DNA of 64,000 nt from Prescottella defluvii. GTDB taxonomy: Bacteria > Actinomycetota > Actinomycetes > Mycobacteriales > Mycobacteriaceae. The position numbers were made by a program, and so were the translations under genes. The DNA lies in the NCBI GenBank assembly GCA_029690005.1, contig CP121458.1:3596001-3660000 (forward strand), in the 5' to 3' direction. Positions 57,917-64,000 of this stretch are shown in pieces; positions within the stretch are counted from its first letter, which is position 1; each line of letters starts with the position of its first letter. The notes under the pieces were generated by a model. That model ran no database searches. It saw only the letters and a list, made by a program, of their open reading frames with translations, and had not been told where the DNA came from.

Positions 57917-57935
57917 GACCCCTGTGAAGGGGGTC
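57917..57935 (-). promoter_or_regulatory. Hairpin between mbtH and the NRPS
   Basis: GACCCC (57917-57922) pairs with GGGGTC (57930-57935) and can be extended as TCCG/CGGA with a one-base bulge. It lies in the 204-base gap between the mbtH stop and the NRPS start and could be an attenuator, a processing site, or the remains of a terminator. Confidence 0.35.
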
Positions 57936-57969
57936 GGATCGAGGGTGTCGCGTGGCGCGATCGAGCCGA

Positions 57970-58203
57970 CTAGTCGAGCGACGGATCATGCTCCCTCGCG
58001 GCCAGCGCAGAGCTCGGCCGGAGGTCCGTCCAGTTGTGGTCGATGTAGTCGACACAGGCGCGGCGAGACGCCTTCCCGTGCGCTATCGCCCAGCCGGTAG
58101 GAACGTCGGCGAACGCCGGCCACGACGAGTGCTGGTTCTCCTCGTTCACCAGCACCAGGTAGTCGGCCTCGGGGTCGTCAAAGGGACTTGATGGACTTGT
58201 CAC
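57970..58203 (-). CDS. MbtH-like NRPS accessory protein
   Basis: 77-residue MbtH homologue that binds and activates adenylation domains. GTG start at 58203 after GAGAGGTGAA. The signature runs YLVLVNEENQHSSWPAFADV then PTGWAIAHG and CVDYIDHNWTDLRPSS, including the invariant NxExQxSxWP and Trp residues. It lies upstream of the NRPS on the same strand, so it almost certainly serves it. No frame breaks. Confidence 0.93.
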   Translation of the reverse strand: MTSPSSPFDDPEADYLVLVNEENQHSSWPAFADVPTGWAIAHGKASRRACVDYIDHNWTDLRPSSALAAREHDPSLD

Positions 58204-58306
58204 CACTTCACCTCTCGATCGTGTTCCGATGCAGAGTGGTGCACGCCACAAGTTAGATCGAGCGCCCTGCCGGGTCCGTTACACCATGCTAGGCGCTTCG
58301 AACGCA

Positions 58307-58358
58307 CTTGCGCCCGTCGATGCCTCCCCTGTGACGGGAGACACCCACGGGGCGCAAG
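58307..58358 (-). terminator. Probable terminator after ppm1
   Basis: CTTGCGCCC (58307-58315) pairs with GGGCGCAAG (58350-58358), and a second stem (CTCCC/GGGAG) sits inside the loop. It follows the ppm1 stop by about 36 bases. There is no U-tract, as usual for GC-rich actinobacteria. Confidence 0.55.
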
Positions 58359-58393
58359 CGTCGAAAAGTGTTCGCGGCGAATGCGAATCGCCA

Positions 58394-59176
58394 CTACTGG
58401 GACGAACCGACCAGCTTCTTCGTCTTCGCCCACCGCTTGGCCAGACCCCACTGGGTCACCTTCAGCAGTGCCTCCCGGACGATGTCGCCGCTCATCTTCG
58501 ACTCGCCGAGTTCACGCTCTGTGAACGTGATCGGGACTTCGGTAACGGTGAGACCCTCGTTGATGGCGCGCCACGCCAGGTCCACCTGGAAGCAGTAGCC
58601 GTGCGATTCGACGGCGCCCAGATGGAGGGTTTTGAGGACCTCGCGCCGGTACGCGCGGTAGCCGCCGGTGATGTCCCGGATCTTCACACCCAGCGCGAGG
58701 CGCGAGTAGACGTTGCCGCCACGGGAGAGCCACTCGCGACGCCCGGGCCAGTTGACGACGGTCGCCCGGCACGTACCGCGACCCGAGGACGAGGCTCGGC
58801 GCCGGCGTCGACCTCGTCGAGCAAGCGGTGCAACCGCTCGGGCGCGTGGCTGCCGTCGGCGTCCATCTCGACGAGCACGGTGTAGTCCCGCGCGAGTCCC
58901 CACCCGAACCCGGCGATGTAGGCGGCGCCGAGGCCGTTCTTCTCCGTGCGGTGCATCACGTGGACGCGGCCGGCGTCGTCGGCCGCCGCCAGCTCGTCGG
59001 CGAGGACACCGGTGCCGTCGGGGCTGCCGTCGTCGACGACCAGTACGTGGGCGCCCGGCAGCGCGGCATGGAGCTGGCCGACGATGAGCGGCAGATTCTC
59101 CGCGTTCGTCATACGTCGGAATGATCACCAGGGTCCGTGCGCTGGGCTTCGTGCTTCCCCCTGTCGCCGCTGACAT
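58394..59176 (-). CDS. ppm1: Polyprenol monophosphomannose synthase (Ppm1/DPM type)
   Basis: GT2-family enzyme making polyprenyl-phosphate mannose from GDP-mannose, the donor for lipomannan, lipoarabinomannan and protein mannosylation. Start [40 protein letters not shown] leads into [13 protein letters not shown], and [20 protein letters not shown] contains the DAD metal motif. The C-terminus has [20 protein letters not shown] and [20 protein letters not shown] then [17 protein letters not shown]. Frame changes near 59110 and 58790; joined about 260 residues. In M. tuberculosis this domain is fused to Lnt; here it follows lnt with a 68-base overlap as read. Confidence 0.9.
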   Translation of the reverse strand: MSAATGGSTKPSARTLVIIPTYDERGESAAHRRPAPCRAAGRPRTGRRRRQPRRHRCPRRRAGGGRRRRPRPRDAPHGEERPRRRLHRRVRVGTRAGLHRARRDGRRRQPRARAVAPLARRGRRRRRASSSGRGTCRATVVNWPGRREWLSRGGNVYSRLALGVKIRDITGGYRAYRREVLKTLHLGAVESHGYCFQVDLAWRAINEGLTVTEVPITFTERELGESKMSGDIVREALLKVTQWGLAKRWAKTKKLVGSSQ

Positions 59177-60832
59177 CGAGATCCTCCCCGCCGGTGCTCG
59201 CCGGCGCATTGTTCGTATCCGGGACGGCGCGATCCGTCCGCTCCGTCGTCGTGCTCGTCGACTCGCCGCCTCGACGGCCGCGCACGGCGGCGAACACGAG
59301 GGCGACGGCGGCCCCGAGACACAGGAGAACCTCCGGAATCGGGCCGAGCCGAGTTGCCAGCGTAGTACCGGTACGTAGTGAGACCTGCGACACGAGGGCC
59401 GCCGGCTCGAAGAGTGCGGTCTCCTGCTGGACCGAACCGTCCGCGCCGATGATCGCGCTCACACCGCTGGTGGCCGCGACGACGACGTCCCGGCGATGCT
59501 CCACGGCCCGCACCCGCGACATCGCGAGCTGCTGGTAGGTCATCTCGGTGTCGCCGAACGTCGCATTGTTCGTCGGCACCGCGATCAGCTGCGCGCCGTC
59601 GCGCACCGACTGGGTGAGCGCGCGGTCGAACGCCACCTCGTAGCAGGTGGCCACACCGATGGGGATGCCGTCGGCGTGCACAACCCCGTTGCCGTGTCCG
59701 GGCACGAAGTTGCCGGCCTGGTCCGCGTACGACGAGAAGTGCCGGAAGAAATCGCGGTACGGCAGGTACTCGCCGAACGGCTGGATGATCCGCTTGTCGT
59801 GGCGCTCGCCCGGGCCCTCTGCGCCGTTCCACACGATCACCGAGTTCGTGGTGGTGTGATCGGGATTGACCAGCACCGCGCCGACGAGGATCGGCGCCCC
59901 CACCGCTTCCGACGCCGCGGTGATCTCGGCGGCCGCGTCGGCGTTGCGGAGCGGGTCGATGTCCGACGCGCTTCTCCGGCCACACCACCACGTCGGGCTG
60001 CGGCTGCCGACCGGCGGCGACGTCGTCGGCGAGCTGGTAGGTGCGGCGGACGTGATTGTCGAGCACCGCGCGCCGCTGGGCGTCGAATCTTCGAGCCCCA
60101 GCCGGGGGACGCTGCCCTGGATCGCGGCGATGGTGATCGTGCGGTCGCCGTCGGCGTCGGCGTGCACGTCAGGGCACCGTCGCCAGCGCCACGACCGACG
60201 CGGCGCAGGTGACCACGACCGGGCCGATCAGCGTCCGCACCGAGGCGCGCCGGGCGACGACGAACGCCAGCGCGGCGAAGCCGGTGCCGGTCAGGGCCAC
60301 CCCGAAGCTGAGCAGCGGTGCGCCGCCCAGCGCCGCCAACGGCAGCAGCCAGCCCTCGGGCTGACCGAATGCGAGCCGCCCCCAAGGGAATCCGCCGAAC
60401 GGTACCGACGAGCGCAGCCATTCGGTGAGGCTCCACACCGCGGCGATCGCGAGCGCCACCACCCACAGCGGCGCACGGAGTCGCGCGACGAGCACCGCGC
60501 CGAGACCGAACAGGCCGATGAACACCGCGTCGGCCGCGGACAGGGCCAGCCATGGCAGCGGCCCCACGTACTCCCCAACCACCGGCAACAACGCCACGAG
60601 GAACGCGAGAACCCGCCAGGTAGCCGTAGCCGAAACCGGCCCGGAGGGTGCGGCCGCGGCGCCCGTAGTCGGTGAGCACCGCGGTCAGCAGCGCGACGCC
60701 GAGCGGCGCCAGGAACCACAGGGTCCGCGGCGGGAAGCTCGTGAACAGCGGCAGGCCGGCCGCGACCGCCAGGACGCAGTCGCGCAAGGTCGCTGTCAGA
60801 GCACGACGATCGATGCGGCGCTCACCGCTCAT
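59109..60832 (-). CDS. lnt: Apolipoprotein N-acyltransferase
   Basis: Membrane enzyme that adds the third acyl chain to lipoproteins. The hydrophobic N-terminal half ([58 protein letters not shown]) is followed by a nitrilase-like domain with all three catalytic residues: Glu in DVVVWPEKS, Lys in [14 protein letters not shown] and Cys in [16 protein letters not shown]. Frame changes near 60615, 60170, 60100 and 59965. Joined length about 575 residues with an extra charged C-terminal tail ([20 protein letters not shown]). The tail overlaps ppm1, recalling the fused Lnt-Ppm1 protein of M. tuberculosis. Confidence 0.88.
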
Positions 60833-62415
60833 GGACGGTGACTCCGCGGTGCACCGAGCGCAGGCACACCGGCGTGCGTGCACCCTCGTCGAGCCGCGGC
60901 AGGGCGGGCGCTCGGGAGCGGGGTCGGTGGACCGCCGCTGCACCGTCGTCCTCGGGTGCCGAGACGACCAGCTCGTCCGCGTCCCAGACGACGTACGACG
61001 CGGGCGCGCCCGGCGTCAGGGTGCCGGCCATGCCGTCCCGGACACCACCGGCACGCCACGCGCGCGGGTCGCGGCCGAACGCCGCGCGCGGGGAGACGCC
61101 GCTGCCCGGAGTGTGGTGGTGGACGGCCGCGCCAGCATCGCCCACGGCTCGATCGGGGTCACGGGGGCGTCGGAGCCGAAGGCCAGCGACGTCCCGGTCG
61201 AGGCGATCGGCGCGAACGGGTTCATCCCCGCGGCCCGGTCTGCGCCGAGGCGCTGCGCGTACATGCCGTCGGTCCCGCCCCACAGCGCGTCGAAAACCGG
61301 CTGCATGCTCGCGATCACGCCCCACCCGCCGAGCTGCGCGGCCTGTTCCGGGGTGATCATCCCGAGGTGCTCGAGCCGGTGGCCGCGGGCGGCGAGCGCC
61401 GGGCCGCCGAGTTCTGCGGCGACGGAAGCGAACGCCGCGACGGCGGCGGTGACGGCGGCGTCGCCGATCACGTGGAATCCGGCCTGGATGCCCGCGAGGG
61501 TGCAGGCCCGCACGTGGGCGGCGACCGCGTCGACGTCGAGGTAGGTGTTGCCGTGATGCGCCGGCGCAGGTCGTGGTCAGGCTCGTGCAGCGCCGCCGTC
61601 CGCGAGCCGAGGGCGCGTCGATGAACAGGTCGCCGCCGAGGCCGTGCGCGCCGGTCCGGGCAGGAGTCCGGTGGCCGCCTCCGGGGAGTCGACGGCCTCA
61701 CCCCAGTAGCCGCGCACCTCGACGCCGTCGGGACAGCGCCAGCAGTTCGCGGAAGTCGTCGAGCCCGCCGATGTCGGGGCCGCCACACTCGTGGACGGCC
61801 ACGATACCCAGCGCGGCAGCATGGTCGAGGGCCGCGGTGCGGGCCGCCGCGCGCTGCGCCGCCGTCGGTAGCGTGCGCGCCTGGGCGCGGGCCACGTGGT
61901 GCGCGTCTCCGGTCAGCGCCCCGTCGGGCGAGAAGCCGGCGGCTGATGCCAGGCCGGGCGCCGACTGCCGCAGCGGGGTCGAGCACAGCGCGGAGTGCGC
62001 GTCGATGCGCGTCAGATACACGGCGCGGCCGGGCGCGGCCTCGTCGAGCTCGGCGGTGGTCGGGGCGGCGTCGGGCCAGCGGGTGTCGTCCCAGCCCTGA
62101 CCCCAGATCACGGCGTCGTCGCGCTCGCGGGCGAAGCGGCGCAGCCGGTCCAGGCACTCGGCCTTGTCGCGGGCACCGCCGAGATCGAGACCCGTCAACT
62201 GCAGGCCGAGGGCGGTCGCGTGGACGTGGGTGTCGACGAAACCGGGCGTGACGAAGGCGCCGTCGAGCTCGACGATCTCCGCGTCGGGGTGCAGCGCGCG
62301 GCCCGGACGATCCTCGCCGACCCAGACCACGACGCCGTCGGTGACCGCCATCGCGGTTGCGTCGGGTGCGCTGGGGCTGTCAGATACGGCCGTCGACCAA
62401 CAGTTGGGTACTCAC
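60822..62415 (-). CDS. Amidohydrolase-family metal-dependent hydrolase (YtcJ-like)
   Basis: Long amidohydrolase with the first metal motif GFVDTHVHATALGLQLTG (HxH), later ligands in AGFHVIGDAAVTAAV and RLEHLGMITPEQA, and Asp in SLAFGSDAPVTPIEPW. This order is that of YtcJ-type proteins related to N-substituted formamide deformylase. The GTG start at 62415 yields VSTQLLVDGRI before a frame change near 62385; MAVTDGVVVWVGED continues in the next frame. More changes lie near 61730, 61640, 61560 and 61100. The stop overlaps the lnt start by 11 bases, so amidohydrolase, lnt and ppm1 look like one operon. Substrate unknown. Confidence 0.8.
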
Positions 62416-62433
62416 GGACGTCCAGTCTGCCTG

Positions 62434-62924
62434 TTACGGCAGCGCGCGGGGCCCCTGGGTCGGGCTGTCGGGTCCGAAGTCGGGGTACAAGTCCACGACC
62501 TCGCCGTCGATGACGGTCCCCGCCGCGCCCCGGCGGTCCGCGACGCGAACTCGACCCCGGTGAGCGTGACGCTCGCCTTCCTGCCGGCCAGCAGGACCGC
62601 GGCGGGACGCAACGCCCACCGCGTCGGCGGCAGCAGCATCAGCAGACCGAGCACCGACGTCACGAGTCCGGGCACGAACATCAGCACCGAGCCGGCGGCG
62701 ACCATCGCGCCGTCCGCGACCGCGCCCGTCGGCGACCCCTCCCCGCGTGACGCGCGGCGGAACCCGTCCATCACGACCCGCCACTGGGACTTGACCAGGA
62801 CGATGCCCACCGCCGATCCGGCGATCAGGAGCAGCACCGTCCACAGCACGCCGATCGTCGAACCCACCCAGATCAGGGCGCCGACCTCCACCACTACGTA
62901 GAGAACGAAGAGCAGGGCGATCAT
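62434..62924 (-). CDS. fxsA: FxsA-family membrane protein
   Basis: Small inner-membrane protein of the FxsA (F-exclusion suppressor) family. It starts MIALLFVLYVVVEVGALIWV then GSTIGVLWTVLLLIAGSAVG, the usual opening, with SQWRVVMDGFRRASRGE in the cytoplasmic loop and VLMFVPGLVTSVLGLLMLLP then PTRWALRPAAVLL as further spans. One frame change near 62535 leads to TVIDGEVVDLYPDFGPDSPT and the stop. About 163 residues. It lies 18 bases ahead of the amidohydrolase gene on the same strand. Confidence 0.88.
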
Positions 62925-62973
62925 GGTCGATCCTTTCGGTGGCGGGCGCCGGCCGGGGTGTGGCGGGTGCTCC

Positions 62974-63046
62974 GACTGCTCAACGAGCGACGACCCCGGA
63001 ATGCTCCCACGACTGCTCAACGAGCGACGACCCGGAATGCTCCCAC
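62974..63046. repeat. Tandem duplication, 37 + 36 bases
   Basis: The unit starting GACTGCTCAACGAGCGACGA and ending GGAATGCTCCCAC occurs twice head to tail (62974-63010 and 63011-63046). The copies differ only by CCCC versus CCC. It lies in the divergent region between fxsA and the secreted-protein gene, upstream of both. Confidence 0.85.
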
Positions 63047-63162
63047 GCGCTCGGATTCGATCGAGTAACGGTCTAACCCTAAAGTTGACGTAGAGACTTC
63101 TCGCGTGGTGCAGTACCAGAACCGATCGGCTGGGAGGGCCGATCCCTCAGGGAGGAGACCAC

Positions 63163-63804
63163 ATGTCACGACGATCCGAGCGGGGCCCCGCGCGCCGAAT
63201 GCTCGTCCGTCTCTCCGCCGCCGTCGCCGCCGGTGCCGTCGTGTTCTCCGGGTGGCCGCGGCCGATCCCGCGCCCGCCGCTCCCCCACGCTGCAGGGGCT
63301 GCTCGGCGAGCTGACGAAGAACGCGCCGCAGGCGTCGGGATCTGCTCGGTGGCCTGCTCGGCACCCCCGGCGTCACGGAGATCGTCGAGGGCGCCACCGG
63401 CCACGAGGTCGGCGTCACCACCGCGAAGGACTTCCTGTTCCCGGCACCGACGTTCGGGTGCGGGGTCGCCGGCAACCCGATGTCCGTGACCGTCGCGAGC
63501 GCCCAGGCCGGACCCGAACTTCCCGATCCCGCCGTGGATCGAGCGCGGCAAGCTGCGATTCCAGGCGTTGCCGGCGCACCTCGACATCCCCAAGGAATCG
63601 GATCTGCAGGTGGCCTGGTTCAACACCACCACCCTGAAGGGCGGGGTCGTGCCGCTGGACGACACGGTGATGAACGTGCCGGTGCTCGCGAAGACCGTCG
63701 ACACCGGCGAGGGCAACGTCCTGGCCGCCCTGTTCGGTCAGGTGAAGTGCCAGTCCGGCACCACCTGCACCGCGCTCGGCACCGTCGGCCAGTTCACGGC
63801 CTAG
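63163..63804 (+). CDS. Small secreted protein of unknown function
   Basis: Strong ribosome binding site (GGGAGGAG) before ATG 63163. Basic start MSRRSERGPARRMLVRLSAA and hydrophobic VAAGAVVFSG form a signal peptide. Mature part, after frame changes near 63250, 63345 and 63505: LLGTPGVTEIVEGATG, FLFPAPTFGCGVAGNPMSVT, IPPWIERGKLRFQALPAHLD, LQVAWFNTTTLKGGVVPLDD and a C-terminus with QVKCQSGTTCTALGTVGQF. Three cysteines, beta-rich composition, about 210 residues. It resembles small exported proteins of Mycobacteriales without known function. Confidence 0.65.
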
Positions 63805-63815
63805 ACGCCACACCT

Positions 63816-63853
63816 GTGAAGGATTCCTCCGGCCGCCGGGAGGAATCCTTCAC
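63816..63853. terminator. Bidirectional terminator
   Basis: GTGAAGGATTCCTCC (63816-63830) and GGAGGAATCCTTCAC (63839-63853) form a perfect 15-base-pair stem with an eight-base loop, placed between the convergent secreted-protein and luxR genes. Confidence 0.88.
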
Positions 63854-63875
63854 TTCCTCCGGCACCCGAGCATCA

Positions 63876-64000
63876 CTACGTCTGACGTTGCGCCGATCCG
63901 GCGCCCGGCCGCACCAGCCCCGTCTCGTACGACAGCACGACGGCCTGGACGCGGTCCCGCAGTCCCAGCTTGGACAGCACCCGTCCGACATGCGATTTGA
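63876..64000 (-). CDS. LuxR-type response regulator, C-terminal end only
   Basis: Only the last 41 residues are in the window: KSHVGRVLSKLGLRDRVQAV then VLSYETGLVRPGAGSAQRQT. This is the recognition helix and end of a LuxR/NarL helix-turn-helix (consensus TVKxHVxxILxKLxLxxRxQAV). The receiver domain, if present, lies beyond the right edge. Confidence 0.85.
   Translation of the reverse strand, partial: KSHVGRVLSKLGLRDRVQAVVLSYETGLVRPGAGSAQRQT

Noticed and set aside
57766..57969. IdeR/DtxR iron box upstream of the NRPS
   Set aside because: The AT-richer stretch near 57880-57893 has no TTAGG...CCTAA palindrome, so iron control is not supported here.
62974..63046. CRISPR-like repeat
   Set aside because: Only two adjacent copies with no spacer between them; a plain tandem duplication.

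Overview
The window is very GC-rich actinobacterial DNA. RbpA, a KdpF-led kdp operon, neighbouring lnt and ppm1 genes, and homologues of mycobacterial dormancy genes point to the Mycobacteriales, most likely Rhodococcus or Nocardia; this is inferred from protein resemblance, not from a marker gene. Many genes that are complete by domain content are broken by single-base frame changes, often in short G or C runs, and often compensated nearby. I read most of these as sequence errors. Genes are therefore annotated over their full span, with the breaks noted.

Layout. 1-2307 (minus): the 5' part of a V/A-type ATPase operon (peripheral stalk, AC39/C-like subunit, subunit I cut by the window edge). 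2553-7421 (plus): a kdp potassium pump operon (small hydrophobic peptide, kdpF, kdpA, kdpB, an unusually long kdpC). 7610-9227 (plus): a benzoylformate-decarboxylase-like ThDP enzyme. 9289-11924 (minus): PfkB-type kinase, His-rich 56-residue protein, and a phosphotransferase/AAA kinase fusion. 12065-17035 (plus): a group 3b-like NAD(P)-linked [NiFe] hydrogenase operon that includes a stand-alone cyclic-nucleotide-binding protein and ends with a maturation protease. 17507-17845: rbpA behind a SigH/SigR-type promoter. 17928-19154 (minus): secreted lipase.

19604-24027 (plus) is a tightly coupled operon: aminodeoxychorismate-mutase-like protein, fused aminodeoxychorismate synthase, prephenate-dehydrogenase-like protein, and an AurF/CmlI-type diiron N-oxygenase. 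The first three match the p-aminophenylalanine route of chloramphenicol and pristinamycin biosynthesis; the fourth would turn an aryl amine into an aryl nitro group. 24051-30735 holds mixed accessory genes: two unknowns, an alpha/beta hydrolase with a divergent WYL regulator, an ankyrin protein, an SGNH esterase, a TetR/aldo-keto reductase pair, and a secreted glycine-rich protein.

30862-57765 (minus) is one apparent nonribosomal peptide synthetase of about 26.9 kb: seven adenylation domains, two epimerases, an EntF-like first condensation domain and a terminal thioesterase, preceded by an MbtH gene (57970-58203). Adenylation codes read by eye give X-Ser-D-X-(Val-like)-D-(Thr-like)-(Ile-like)-X, where the two X residues at positions 1 and 3 share one aromatic-like code. 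Two defects stand out: a half condensation domain just after the first one, and a glycine where the module-5 carrier serine should be.

58394-64000: ppm1, lnt, an amidohydrolase and fxsA (minus), a small secreted protein (plus), a strong convergent terminator, and the end of a LuxR-type regulator. No tRNA, rRNA, CRISPR array, transposase or integrase was seen.
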